Assembly: GCF_011089895.1 (NCBI RefSeq)
Contig: NZ_JAANAT010000001.1
Span: forward strand, 3,782,001 to 3,846,000
Origin: Mucilaginibacter inviolabilis
Lineage (GTDB): Bacteria > Bacteroidota > Bacteroidia > Sphingobacteriales > Sphingobacteriaceae
DNA length: 64,000 bases
Direction: 5' to 3'
Within the stretch, counting starts at the first letter, position 1; every line of letters begins with the position of its first letter. The notes under the pieces were generated by a model. It ran no database searches. It was not told the DNA's origin and saw only the letters and a list, made by a program, of their open reading frames with translations. Both the position numbers and the translations under genes were made by a program. This document shows, one piece after another, positions 9,490-16,755 of this stretch.

Positions 9490-11790
9490 TTAAGCAGCGT
9501 CCAATTCTAATTGATTTTTAACAAGCTCATAGTATTTACCTTTCTTCTGTACCAATTCCAGGTGATTACCTACTTCAATGATAGTTCCGTTTTCCATCAC
9601 TACAATCTGGTCGGCATTTTTTACGGTACTTAACCGGTGAGCGATAACCAATACGGTTCGGCCTTTAAAAAAGTCATTCAGGTTTTGCATAATAACGGTT
9701 TCGTTATTGGCGTCAAGCGCACTGGTGGCCTCATCAAAAAACAGGTATTTAGGTTGTTTATATACGGCCCTGGCAATAAATATCCTTTGTTTTTGGCCAC
9801 CGCTCATTCCTGTACCCGTATTACCTATTTTGGTGGTAAGCCCTAACGGCAGTTTTTTGATATAATCCTGAATGTTGGCCACATTAATGGCATGTTGCAG
9901 AATTTCTTCATTAGGGGTATCCTCATTGGCCGCAATGTTTCGCGATATGGTATCTGAGAAAATATAACCCTCCTGCATCACGGTTCCACAAATTTTTCGC
10001 CAGTCCCTTGCAGACAAGTCCAGTATATCCGATTCGTTTATCGTGATCTGTCCTTCAGTTGGCGGATAAAACTTCAGCAGTAATTTCAACAAGGTACTTT
10101 TTCCGCTACCGCTTGAGCCTACAATCGCGGTCACCTTACCCTCCGGAATAAACAGGTTTATATTTTTAAGAACTTTAACAGATTGAGAGCCGCCGTACCT
10201 GAACGAAACATTATCCAGATGAATACCTCTTTTGGTATTATAGGCTTTTCCGTTTACAACCTGGCTATTGATCACATTGTCGGTGCTTTCGCTGGTTTCG
10301 TACAACTCCTTATTTACTTTTCCAGCTTTGGTAGATAGGTCGATCTCTTCATTACTTTGATCGTGGATCTCACTTAACCGCTCTAAACTTATTTTGGCAT
10401 CCTGAACGCTCCTTACAAAACCAATGATCTGGTTAAGCGGGTTATTCATTTGCCCTACCACGTACGATATACTGAGCATAACCCCAAGCGAAATACTGTT
10501 ATTGATTACCAAAAAGGCAGCTGTGGATGATATCAGGATATTTTTAAGCTGGGTAACGAATGAGGAGCCTATTTCCTGGTATTGCTCCAGAGCCAGGCTC
10601 TGAATATTTACCTTAAATAAGCGGGCTTGTATACGCTCCCATTCCCATCTCCTGGTTCTTTCGCAGTTATTCAGTTTAATCTCCTGCATACTGGTCACCA
10701 GCTCATATATCGTGTTTTGATTTTCGCGCATCCTTTGGAAACGTACATAATCAAGATCTTTACGTTTTTTCAGAAATAGAAGTACCCAGGCAATAGAGAT
10801 AGCACTACCAATTGCAAAAATGGCCAATATCTTTACATTATAGGAACCCAGCACAATGGAGAATATCAATATATTGATGATAGAAAACAGGGTACTTAAT
10901 GTTGAACCTGTTAAAAATGTTTCGATGCGATGGTGGTCATTGATCCGTTGTGTAATATCACCTACGTTTTTTGACTCAAAATAGCTGATGGGAAGCTTCA
11001 TGAGCTTAACCAGGAAATTGGAAATAATGGTTACACTCACCCGGGTATTAATATGCAGCAACATCCAGTTCCTGATCATATCAACTGTCATGCCGCCCAC
11101 AAACAGGAAGAGTTGGGAAAAAAGAACCAGGTAAATAAAATCAATATTATGCCGCTGTATCCCAAAATCTACCATGCTTTGTGTCAGGAACGGGAAAATC
11201 AGGGCGATGAGGCTACTCAGTAACATACCAATGATAACCTGAACCACATATTTTTTATATGGCGCTATATATTTAAAGAGGAATTTAAAGCCGCTTGATT
11301 TTGTTTGGTTGTTTTCCTCCTGGTTATAAAACTCAATGGTTGGCTCTACAATCAGGGCTACGCCTTTTTGATCGCCGGTATTCATCCAGAACTTTGAAAA
11401 AGTTGCCTGATCAATAGATATCAGGTTATGCCCTGGGTCGGCAATTAAAAATTTAAGTTTTTTCTTTTTAGAAAGAAGGCCGTCTTTAATTAACTGGATA
11501 TCATACAGCACAACAAAATGTTCCTGGTTCCAGTGCAGGATGCAGGGCAGCGGAACATCTTCAACCAATTGGTTCAGCGTAATTTTAACCCCTAATGTTT
11601 TTAAACCGATTTTTTCGGCAGCTTCGCCTAAACCAAGCAGGTTAACCCCCTGGCGTGTAATAAATGAGTTAGCCCTTAAAAAATCTAATGAATAATCTTT
11701 CCCATAATATGATGCGATCATCTTTAAACAAGTGGGGCCGCAATCCATGTGGTCTAACTGCTTATGAAACTTAAATTTCTTTTTCATCAT
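9490..11790 (-). CDS. C39 peptidase-containing ABC exporter (bacteriocin-type, leader-cleaving)
   Basis: The 766-aa protein has three domains. The C39 cysteine peptidase spans about residues 1-140 (DCGPTC with catalytic Cys17, then HWNQEHFVV and ADPG for the His/Asp pair). A six-helix ABC membrane domain spans about 170-470. The ATPase spans about 525-766 with GSSGSGKST (Walker A, near 560), MSGGQKQR (signature, near 662), FFDEATSALD (Walker B, near 687) and IAHR. In this family the peptidase cuts after a double glycine and the transporter exports the core. All precursors in the locus have GG leaders. It sits 6 bp after the radical SAM gene and is the only exporter in the cluster, so it probably serves both precursor sets. 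Confidence 0.93.
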   Translation of the reverse strand: MMKKKFKFHKQLDHMDCGPTCLKMIASYYGKDYSLDFLRANSFITRQGVNLLGLGEAAEKIGLKTLGVKITLNQLVEDVPLPCILHWNQEHFVVLYDIQLIKDGLLSKKKKLKFLIADPGHNLISIDQATFSKFWMNTGDQKGVALIVEPTIEFYNQEENNQTKSSGFKFLFKYIAPYKKYVVQVIIGMLLSSLIALIFPFLTQSMVDFGIQRHNIDFIYLVLFSQLFLFVGGMTVDMIRNWMLLHINTRVSVTIISNFLVKLMKLPISYFESKNVGDITQRINDHHRIETFLTGSTLSTLFSIINILIFSIVLGSYNVKILAIFAIGSAISIAWVLLFLKKRKDLDYVRFQRMRENQNTIYELVTSMQEIKLNNCERTRRWEWERIQARLFKVNIQSLALEQYQEIGSSFVTQLKNILISSTAAFLVINNSISLGVMLSISYVVGQMNNPLNQIIGFVRSVQDAKISLERLSEIHDQSNEEIDLSTKAGKVNKELYETSESTDNVINSQVVNGKAYNTKRGIHLDNVSFRYGGSQSVKVLKNINLFIPEGKVTAIVGSSGSGKSTLLKLLLKFYPPTEGQITINESDILDLSARDWRKICGTVMQEGYIFSDTISRNIAANEDTPNEEILQHAINVANIQDYIKKLPLGLTTKIGNTGTGMSGGQKQRIFIARAVYKQPKYLFFDEATSALDANNETVIMQNLNDFFKGRTVLVIAHRLSTVKNADQIVVMENGTIIEVGNHLELVQKKGKYYELVKNQLELDAA

Positions 11791-11796
11791 TATTAT

Positions 11797-12990
11797 TTAA
11801 TAGCTTATCATTGAATGTATTTCATTAAAAACATTATCGTACGAAAGCAAATTCTTTTTTGCTTTATTTAAAACCTTTTGCGGCAAACTATCCATCAATG
11901 TATTGTGGATATGACAGATCAGCTTAAGCGAATCATGACAGTAAACCGAGCGATTGTTAAACCCATTTAGCGCGCTGTACCGGTTGGGCAAAAACCCACC
12001 GCCGCAAATACTTACAACCTTACAATTGCTACACGGATAAGGCAACTCCTGGTGACTATTATAATGCAGGTTCAGCTGGTTATTTTGTAATGCGGCATCC
12101 AGATCCATTTCCAGAATATTCATATTCTCTTTGGTCATGCCATGGCCGCATACTTTTAACGCACCTGAAACTTCAATACTTCCATCGGTTTCAATGATCA
12201 AAAAATCGAGCTTTTCACCTCCAAAGTATTGTGAGCTTTGCCTTAAACCTATACACAAACCCAGTATTTGCTCAAATATGGGAATGGATGGTTTAGGCTT
12301 ATCATCAGCATACCAGCGGTCAAAAATCTTGATCAGCCAGTCGGCATATACGGTCCGGTTTTTGGCCCAGTCAGGTGGCGGAACGTCCCAGGAAGCATAA
12401 GGCAAAAGCAAATTAAAGCTCCTGATATTTAGCTCCTTTATCTGCTGGTATAGCTTATCCGGATCTGCCTGGGTATTAATAACCGTTAGTATGCCCAGGT
12501 TAAGCTTGCCCTGGTAACTATTCACCAGGTTAATAGCTTCTATAACTTTTTGATATGATCCGTTACCCGCATGATCAACACGTTTGCTGTCATGAATTTC
12601 CTCGTAACCATCTAAACTGATACCGATGGTTATTGCTTCTGACAAAAAAAAGTCGCACCACTCTTTGGTCAAAAGCACACCATTGGTTTGAACAGCAAAA
12701 TGGAGATGCGTTTGCGGTTTAATAATCTCCCTGGCCTTTTTAATAAAGCCGGAGAAAAACGCCATACTTTGTAAAAGAGGTTCGCCTCCATGAAAAACAA
12801 AATGAAAACTCCTGATATTATGCTTTTCACAATGCCGCGATACTTTTTGCAAAATCGCTTCAACCACCTTTACCGACATGAACTTCGGCTGATCCTGGTA
12901 GGTTAAATCGCCCAGGTTGTAAACGTAGCAATAGGTGCAATTCAGATTACATCTGCTTGCTACTTTTAAAACGAGCGTATTCAAATTCAT
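11797..12990 (-). CDS. radical SAM/SPASM peptide maturase (cyclophane-forming type)
   Basis: The 397-aa enzyme has the radical SAM cluster motif CNLNCTYC (Cys14, 18, 21), FHFVFHGGEPLL near residue 65, GISLDG near residue 125, and a C-terminal SPASM region with PCSNCKVVSICGGGFLPNRYS near residue 333. The CxYCYxYNLGD and HGGEPLL pattern matches the FxsB/GrrM-like families, some of which form three-residue cyclophanes. It acts in the cytosol. It follows two GG precursor genes (45-bp gap) and precedes the C39 exporter, so the 65-aa and 61-aa peptides are its likely substrates. Target residues are inferred, not seen. Confidence 0.88.
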   Translation of the reverse strand: MNLNTLVLKVASRCNLNCTYCYVYNLGDLTYQDQPKFMSVKVVEAILQKVSRHCEKHNIRSFHFVFHGGEPLLQSMAFFSGFIKKAREIIKPQTHLHFAVQTNGVLLTKEWCDFFLSEAITIGISLDGYEEIHDSKRVDHAGNGSYQKVIEAINLVNSYQGKLNLGILTVINTQADPDKLYQQIKELNIRSFNLLLPYASWDVPPPDWAKNRTVYADWLIKIFDRWYADDKPKPSIPIFEQILGLCIGLRQSSQYFGGEKLDFLIIETDGSIEVSGALKVCGHGMTKENMNILEMDLDAALQNNQLNLHYNSHQELPYPCSNCKVVSICGGGFLPNRYSALNGFNNRSVYCHDSLKLICHIHNTLMDSLPQKVLNKAKKNLLSYDNVFNEIHSMISY

Positions 12991-13035
12991 TTAGCTTAGG
13001 GATCAGCAACCATGTTCAGGTTAGTTTTTTAACCA

Positions 13036-13221
13036 TCAGTCTTTTTTATCAAGGTGCACTTCAATAAAACCCGGAAGACCACCTGTATCCATTGTTTCAA
13101 TAAACCCGCCGGCGATGGTATCACCACCTTCTAACTCAATTCCTTTGAGTTTTAGCTGTTCAATGGCCGATGACTTCAGGTCATGTTCAGCCGGAGTTGA
13201 TTTTTTGTCTTTCTTTTTCAT
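13036..13221 (-). CDS. RiPP precursor peptide A2 (double-glycine leader, 61 aa)
   Basis: This small peptide has a Lys-rich N-terminus, a helical leader (SSAIEQLKLKGIELEGG) and two candidate GG sites at residues 32-33 and 38-39; cleavage after GDTIAGG would release a 22-residue core containing FIETMDTGGLPGFIEVHLDKK. Aromatic-x-Asp type triads (HLD, FIE) are possible cyclophane sites. It overlaps the upstream precursor by 4 bp (ATGA), implying translational coupling, and precedes the radical SAM gene. It bears no sequence similarity in the core to the seven plus-strand precursors. No Cys is present. Confidence 0.75.
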   Translation of the reverse strand: MKKKDKKSTPAEHDLKSSAIEQLKLKGIELEGGDTIAGGFIETMDTGGLPGFIEVHLDKKD

Positions 13222-13415
13222 TTTGAATAATAGTTATTGTCCTGGTCAAAAATTACCGAACTCTTGGTCCATATATTCTTTTTCTCCTGATCATGATAGA
13301 GTGGTTTATACTCTTTATCGCCACCGTTTATAGTTGTTAATGCCTCATTATCCAAAATAGATTGATCATCCTGGGCAGCTAATGTTTGTTTAAAATGATT
13401 TAAGTCCTTTTTCAT
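13218..13415 (-). CDS. RiPP precursor peptide A1 (double-glycine leader, 65 aa)
   Basis: This is the first gene of the exporter operon. The leader ends in ILDNEALTTINGG (GG at residues 31-32), a classical C39 recognition pattern with Leu/Ile at -4 to -12 and GG at -2/-1. The 33-residue core is unusually rich in aromatic and charged residues (EYKPLYHDQ, KNIWTKSSV, NNYYSK) and has no Cys. WTK and YSK are candidate aromatic-x-Lys cross-link triads for the downstream radical SAM enzyme. A promoter of the cluster family lies 53 bp upstream of the start. Confidence 0.75.
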   Translation of the reverse strand: MKKDLNHFKQTLAAQDDQSILDNEALTTINGGDKEYKPLYHDQEKKNIWTKSSVIFDQDNNYYSK

Positions 13416-13467
13416 AATGTCCTTAATCTTTTTAGGTTTAACTCGATTTAATTGTGTTGTTTATGTA

Positions 13468-13533
13468 ATTATAGCGAAGAATGTAATTAAGACCTTCATT
13501 TTTTCGACCAATTCAGAGGTTTGGGTGACTAAT
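13468..13533 (-). promoter_or_regulatory. cluster promoter driving the exporter/precursor A operon
   Basis: Read on the minus strand, ATTAGTC (13533-13527) and ATTGGTCGAAAAAA (from 13512) are direct repeats exactly 21 bp apart. Twenty bases after the expected -33 position lies GCTATAAT, a poor match to TAnnTTTG. The same repeat pair occurs upstream of the plus-strand precursors, so both halves of the divergent locus are probably co-regulated. Confidence 0.65.
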
Positions 13534-13782
13534 TGACATAATCCTTCCGCTTATGAAAATGAGCAGGTTACTGGTTTTTAGGCACCTTAATAATTCCCGG
13601 ATACAGAAGAGTTATATAACTGTATAAGCAGCGTTAAGGATATCATGTTTATACTGGTTTATTTGCGGTGGATGTACCTGGTTAAACTTAGCATTTTATA
13701 GTCTGCCTATTTAATTATTGCCAGTACCTTTTGTGCCTATTACTTCTTTTGGCTAAAGCCATAAAATCCATGATAATGGATC

Positions 13783-13849
13783 GTTAGCCTGACAGATAGA
13801 GCAGTTAGTCGAAAAAGTTTCGGTTTAGAGGATGGCCCGACTAGTTTTA
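13783..13849 (+). promoter_or_regulatory. cluster promoter of precursor B1
   Basis: GTTAGCC (13783-13789) and GTTAGTC (13804-13810) are direct repeats 21 bp apart; GAAAAAGTTTC supplies a -33-like TTTC, followed after 20 bp by TAGTTTTA at 13842-13849. The surrounding gene-free stretch 13416-13875 holds only this and the divergent promoter. Confidence 0.7.
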
Positions 13850-13875
13850 TTATCAACAAACTAAAATTTAAAGCC

Positions 13876-14079
13876 ATGTCAGAAAAAAAAGGATCCTACA
13901 GCTTCAGGCTGAATCTTGACGAATTAACTCCGGAGCAGTTATTCGACAAACTGAAAAAACTACAAAATGATGCACTGATTGATGCAGGCGAATCTATTGC
14001 CGGCGGTGCCGACAAACAGAGTTCTGTAAGCGTAGTTCATGGCTCTGTGAGTGGTACCTTTAGCAGAGCTGCTAATTAA
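13876..14079 (+). CDS. RiPP precursor B1 (67 aa, GG leader, HGSVSGTFSR core)
   Basis: The leader contains SFRLNLDELTPEQL, an LxLDE box reminiscent of the FNLD box read by LanB-type dehydratases, then a helix ending in AGESIAGG (GG at 43-44), the C39 cleavage pattern. The 23-residue core is Ser/Thr-rich (six Ser, one Thr), Cys-free and contains SVVHGSVSGTFSR. The protein is identical to B3 apart from one residue near the C-terminus, which indicates a recent duplication. The ATG is placed at a fixed distance after the promoter and the AAAGCC sequence shared by several paralogs. Likely substrate of the downstream radical SAM, LanB and tailoring enzymes. Confidence 0.88.
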   Translation: MSEKKGSYSFRLNLDELTPEQLFDKLKKLQNDALIDAGESIAGGADKQSSVSVVHGSVSGTFSRAAN

Positions 14080-14101
14080 AGGTAACATTGTTCCCCCAAA
14101 A

Positions 14102-14133
14102 GGCTCGGTCTGTACACAAAGACAGGCCGGGCC
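14102..14133 (+). terminator. possible attenuator/terminator hairpin after precursor B1
   Basis: GGCTCGGTCTG (14102-14112) pairs with CAGGCCGGGCC (14123-14133) if G-U pairs are allowed. The following T-run is weak, so read-through into precursor B2, which lacks its own promoter box, is plausible. Confidence 0.5.
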
Positions 14134-14241
14134 ATTCTTTACCAATACCTGAAAGATGCTATTGAAAAACAAGTTATTCTGATTGCTTAAAAACGTTTTT
14201 ATTTAAATAAACATCATAAGTAAACACTAAGTCTTAAGATT

Positions 14242-14448
14242 ATGTCAAAAAAAGAAAAAAGTAAAAAAAACGACAAAATCAGGCTGAGCCTCGATGAAAT
14301 AACGCCGGAAGAACTATTTAACAAAATGAAAAAACTACAGAATGACGCTCTTAAAGAAGCAGGAGAATCCATATCCGGGGGCACCACAGGTCCAAGTGTG
14401 ATGCATTCTTCCGGTTCTACATTTAGTAAAATTATAGGTGGACAATAG
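14242..14448 (+). CDS. RiPP precursor B2, divergent family member (68 aa)
   Basis: It shares the leader (IRLSLDEITPEELFNKMKKL, then AGESISGG with GG at 46-47), but its 21-residue core diverges: PSVMHSSGSTFSKIIGGQ instead of SVVHGSVSGTFSR. It keeps a His followed by Ser and a TFS(K) end, and has Lys rather than Arg after FS. It alone lacks the 21-bp-repeat promoter: the 160 bp upstream hold no such box, so it probably relies on read-through from B1. No terminator is evident after it. It could be an older or decaying paralog, although the frame is intact. Confidence 0.8.
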   Translation: MSKKEKSKKNDKIRLSLDEITPEELFNKMKKLQNDALKEAGESISGGTTGPSVMHSSGSTFSKIIGGQ

Positions 14449-14493
14449 TATCTGCACCACCACCGTTTGCCATCAGGACGGACATAAAGCATA

Positions 14494-14560
14494 ATTTGTC
14501 TTTAAGAGCTCCTGATTGGTCGAAAAAATTCGTCCTCGATATCTCCAGCTCATAGCTTTA
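14494..14560 (+). promoter_or_regulatory. cluster promoter of precursor B3
   Basis: ATTTGTC (14494-14500) and ATTGGTC (14515-14521) are 21 bp apart, followed by GAAAAAATTC and TAGCTTTA at 14553-14560 (21-bp spacer, one longer than in the other copies). Confidence 0.7.
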
Positions 14561-14586
14561 TTATCAACAAACTAAAATTTAAAGCC

Positions 14587-14793
14587 ATGTCAGAAAAAAA
14601 AGGATCTTACAGCTTCAGGCTGAATCTTGACGAATTAACTCCGGAGCAGTTATTCGACAAACTGAAAAAATTACAAAATGATGCACTGATTGACGCAGGC
14701 GAATCTATTGCCGGCGGAGCTGACAAACAAAGCTCAGTAAGTGTAGTTCATGGTTCTGTAAGCGGTACTTTCAGCAGAGCCGCTCAAAACTAA
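14587..14793 (+). CDS. RiPP precursor B3 (68 aa), near-duplicate of B1
   Basis: The product matches B1 except for an extra Gln before the final Asn (SRAAQN). It has the same LNLDELTPEQL leader box, AGESIAGG cleavage site at 43-44 and SVVHGSVSGTFSR core. The 40 bp before the start are also almost identical to those of B1, so the duplication covered promoter and gene. Promoter and perfect terminator make it a self-contained transcription unit. Confidence 0.88.
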   Translation: MSEKKGSYSFRLNLDELTPEQLFDKLKKLQNDALIDAGESIAGGADKQSSVSVVHGSVSGTFSRAAQN

Positions 14794-14805
14794 TTGTAGC
14801 TCTAC

Positions 14806-14859
14806 CCGCTAAAAACAAAACCCGGTGCGTTATGATGCACCGGGTTTTGTTTTTAGCGG
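14806..14859 (+). terminator. perfect 23-bp terminator hairpin after precursor B3
   Basis: The arm at 14806-14828 is perfectly complementary to 14837-14859 around an 8-nt loop; the GC-rich tip (CCCGGTGC) and long A/T base (AAAAACAAAA / TTTTGTTTTT) form a strong, bidirectional terminator. Confidence 0.85.
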
Positions 14860-14927
14860 CTTTTCATATCTATCATGTTTTTAAAACGCACTCATCAGAA
14901 TATTCCATTACTCCCTAATTGTTATAC

Positions 14928-14994
14928 ATTGGTCTTTAAGTGACTCTGATTGGTCGAAAAAATTCGCCCTCAAATTATATGGATTTTAGCTTTA
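14928..14994 (+). promoter_or_regulatory. cluster promoter of precursor B4
   Basis: ATTGGTC is repeated exactly at 14928-14934 and 14949-14955 (21-bp period), followed by GAAAAAATTC, a 20-bp spacer and TAGCTTTA at 14987-14994. Confidence 0.72.
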
Positions 14995-15017
14995 CTATAA
15001 ATTAAAACTTTAAAACC

Positions 15018-15233
15018 ATGTCAGAAAACAAAGAAAACAAAGGAACTTACAGCTACAGGCTGAACCTTGATGAAATGACTCCGGAAGAGTTATTCGACAA
15101 ATTGAAAAAATTACAGAACGACGCATTGGCCGAAGCCGGTGAAGCCATTTCAGGTGGTGCTGCTTCTGATGCCAGAGCAAGTGTTATCCACGGTTCTGTA
15201 GGTGGCACTTTCAGCCGTTCTGTTGCACAGTAA
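15018..15233 (+). CDS. RiPP precursor B4 (71 aa)
   Basis: The leader has YRLNLDEMTPEEL and AGEAISGG (GG at 46-47). The 24-residue core carries RASVIHGSVGGTFSR, so it has two Arg residues, one ahead of the conserved His and one after TFS, both possible targets for the cluster's peptide arginase. Ser to Gly replacement in HGSVGG distinguishes it from the other members. No Cys. It has its own promoter and terminator. Confidence 0.88.
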   Translation: MSENKENKGTYSYRLNLDEMTPEELFDKLKKLQNDALAEAGEAISGGAASDARASVIHGSVGGTFSRSVAQ

Positions 15234-15254
15234 TTGCATTTCTGTTACCGACAT

Positions 15255-15291
15255 CAAAACCCGGCAGGTACTTATCTGCCGGGTTTTGTTT
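15255..15291 (+). terminator. terminator after precursor B4
   Basis: CAAAACCCGGCAG (15255-15267) pairs with CTGCCGGGTTTTG (15276-15288) around an 8-nt loop and is followed by a T-run. Confidence 0.85.
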
Positions 15292-15354
15292 TTTTACGGC
15301 CACTTACATTTTATCCTATTATTAAACTACTGAGTAATCCTGCAACTTTAATAC

Positions 15355-15421
15355 ATTGGTCAAGAAGCTGCTTCAATTGGTCGAAAAAGTTTCCGGTCAA
15401 ACTATCAGGCATTTAGTTTTA
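15355..15421 (+). promoter_or_regulatory. cluster promoter of precursor B5
   Basis: ATTGGTC at 15355-15361 and again at 15376-15382 (21-bp period), then GAAAAAGTTTC, a 20-bp spacer and TAGTTTTA at 15414-15421. Confidence 0.72.
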
Positions 15422-15444
15422 CTATAAATTAAAACTTCAAAACC

Positions 15445-15666
15445 ATGTCAGAAAAAAAAGGAACTTTCAGCTACAGGCTCAACCTGGACGAATTAACTCC
15501 TGAGCAGTTATTCGACAAATTGAAAAAATTACAGAACGACGCATTAAAAGAAGCCGGAGAGGCCATCTCTGGTGGTGCTGCCGGTGATGCAAGAGCCAGC
15601 GTTATCCACGGTTCTGTAAGTGGTACTTTTAGTAAAAGTATCGTTTCACAACCAACACAAAGTTAA
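15445..15666 (+). CDS. RiPP precursor B5 (73 aa, longest core)
   Basis: Leader YRLNLDELTPEQL, cleavage site AGEAISGG (GG at 43-44). The core is 29 residues, the longest of the family: RASVIHGSVSGTFSK followed by SIVSQPTQS. Lys replaces Arg after TFS, while an Arg remains upstream of the conserved His. No Cys. Self-contained unit with its own promoter and hairpin terminator. Confidence 0.88.
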   Translation: MSEKKGTFSYRLNLDELTPEQLFDKLKKLQNDALKEAGEAISGGAAGDARASVIHGSVSGTFSKSIVSQPTQS

Positions 15667-15681
15667 GTTGCTGGTTTTGAA

Positions 15682-15720
15682 ACAAAAGCCCGATCTACCT
15701 GGTAGGTCGGGCTTTTTGTT
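15682..15720 (+). terminator. terminator after precursor B5
   Basis: AAAAGCCCGATCTACC (ending 15699) pairs with GGTAGGTCGGGCTTTTT (starting 15701, one G-U pair) and runs into T-rich sequence. Confidence 0.82.
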
Positions 15721-15821
15721 TGGGTTGAATTTAATTTGTTGATACCAAAACCTGGATTGGCATCAACCATAAGGGTTATCATTTCCTTGTCAATTAATCA
15801 GCTTGCAATGGTTTAAAACGT

Positions 15822-15888
15822 ATTCGTCTTTAAGAGATATCCATTAGTCGAAAAAGTTTCAGACCAAATTATCAGGCACTTAGCTTTA
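15822..15888 (+). promoter_or_regulatory. cluster promoter of precursor B6
   Basis: ATTCGTC (15822-15828) and ATTAGTC (15843-15849) are 21 bp apart, followed by GAAAAAGTTTC, a 20-bp spacer and TAGCTTTA at 15881-15888. Confidence 0.72.
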
Positions 15889-15911
15889 CTAAAAATTAAA
15901 ACTTTAAAGCC

Positions 15912-16127
15912 ATGTCAGAAAACAAAGAAACCAAAGGAACTTACAGTTTCCGCCTGAATCTGGACGAATTAACTCCGGAAGAATTGTATGCAAAATTAAA
16001 AAAATTAGAAAATGATGCGCTGAAAGATGCCGGCGAATCAATTTCTGGTGGTACAGGCACTTCACCTGTTAGCGTGGTGCATGGCTCTGTAAGCGGAACT
16101 TTCAGCAGAGGCGCTGATAACATGTAA
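15912..16127 (+). CDS. RiPP precursor B6 (71 aa)
   Basis: Leader FRLNLDELTPEELYAKLKKL with AGESISGG (GG at 46-47); 24-residue core with SPVSVVHGSVSGTFSR and a GADNM tail. Together with B7 it forms a subgroup (YAKLKKLENDAL leader, SRGAD tail). No Cys. It has its own promoter and terminator. Confidence 0.88.
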   Translation: MSENKETKGTYSFRLNLDELTPEELYAKLKKLENDALKDAGESISGGTGTSPVSVVHGSVSGTFSRGADNM

Positions 16128-16148
16128 TTTTCCGTCTTACCTCTTAAA

Positions 16149-16195
16149 CGACCGGTATGGTTTATGATTGATAAACTATGCCGGTCGTTTTGTTT
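16149..16195 (+). terminator. terminator after precursor B6
   Basis: The 17-bp arms 16149-16165 and 16171-16187 pair around GATTG with one G-U pair or mismatch and are followed by TTTTGTTTTG. Confidence 0.83.
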
Positions 16196-16244
16196 TGTAC
16201 CCTAATCCCGGGGGCCATTGCTCTCCTAAATATTGCTTATTCTC

Positions 16245-16333
16245 ATTCGTCAGCCCGGAGCTATCTCTTTTACGTTCAAAGCATGCAATTGGTCGAAAAA
16301 GTTTCGCCCCAAAGTATCAGCCATTTAGCTTTA
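16245..16333 (+). promoter_or_regulatory. cluster promoter of precursor B7 (degenerate upstream repeat)
   Basis: The proximal box ATTGGTCGAAAAAGTTTC (16288-16305), 20-bp spacer and TAGCTTTA (16326-16333) are intact. At the 21-bp position upstream the sequence is degenerate, but ATTCGTC occurs at 16245-16251, 43 bp upstream, about two periods away. Confidence 0.65.
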
Positions 16334-16357
16334 CTCATAAATTAAAACTTTAAAGCT

Positions 16358-16573
16358 ATGTCAGAAAACCAAGACACTAAAGGAACTTACAGTTTCCGCC
16401 TGAATCTGGATGAGTTAACTCCGGAAGAATTGTATGCTAAACTGAAAAAATTAGAAAACGATGCACTGAAAGAAGCCGGTGAATCAATTTCTGGTGGCGC
16501 TGTTACAGACAAATCAAGCGTTATCCACGGTTCTGTGAGCGGAACTTTCAGCAGAGGCGCTGATTGCATGTAG
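16358..16573 (+). CDS. RiPP precursor B7 (71 aa, only core with Cys)
   Basis: Leader FRLNLDELTPEELYAKLKKL, AGESISGG (GG at 46-47), 24-residue core with SSVIHGSVSGTFSR and a GADCM tail. It is the only one of the seven cores with a Cys, at the penultimate position, so a single lanthionine would be formally possible here but not in the others. Closest relative is B6. Own promoter and terminator. Confidence 0.88.
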   Translation: MSENQDTKGTYSFRLNLDELTPEELYAKLKKLENDALKEAGESISGGAVTDKSSVIHGSVSGTFSRGADCM

Positions 16574-16594
16574 TTTTCAGCCTTAGCTGTAAAT

Positions 16595-16641
16595 GGCCGG
16601 TATAGTTTATGATTGATAAACCATACCGGCCGTTTTGTTTT
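16595..16641 (+). terminator. terminator after precursor B7
   Basis: The 16-bp arms 16595-16610 and 16616-16631 pair around GATTG (one G-U pair), followed by GTTTTGTTTTT. Near-identical to the hairpin after B6, so it was duplicated with the gene. Confidence 0.83.
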
Positions 16642-16755
16642 TAACTATTGGCCTTCCTGGCTTCTTCCGGATTCTGTACTTCATATTTTCACATCTGCAT
16701 ATCCGCTTAAATGGATATTAACAGGCCATCAATCAAACACCCCGTTGAATTATGT

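Noticed and set aside
13805..13821. CGAAA-AAG-TTTCG as a palindromic repressor site in cluster promoters
   Set aside because: The inverted symmetry is present only in some copies (B1, B7); the direct repeats with 21-bp period are conserved far better.
15234..15416. 60-aa ORF between precursors B4 and B5
   Set aside because: It runs through the B4 terminator hairpin and the B5 repeat boxes and shows no leader or family similarity.
13876..16573. CRISPR-like periodic array
   Set aside because: The periodicity (about 450-700 bp) comes from duplicated precursor genes with promoters and terminators, not short repeats and spacers.
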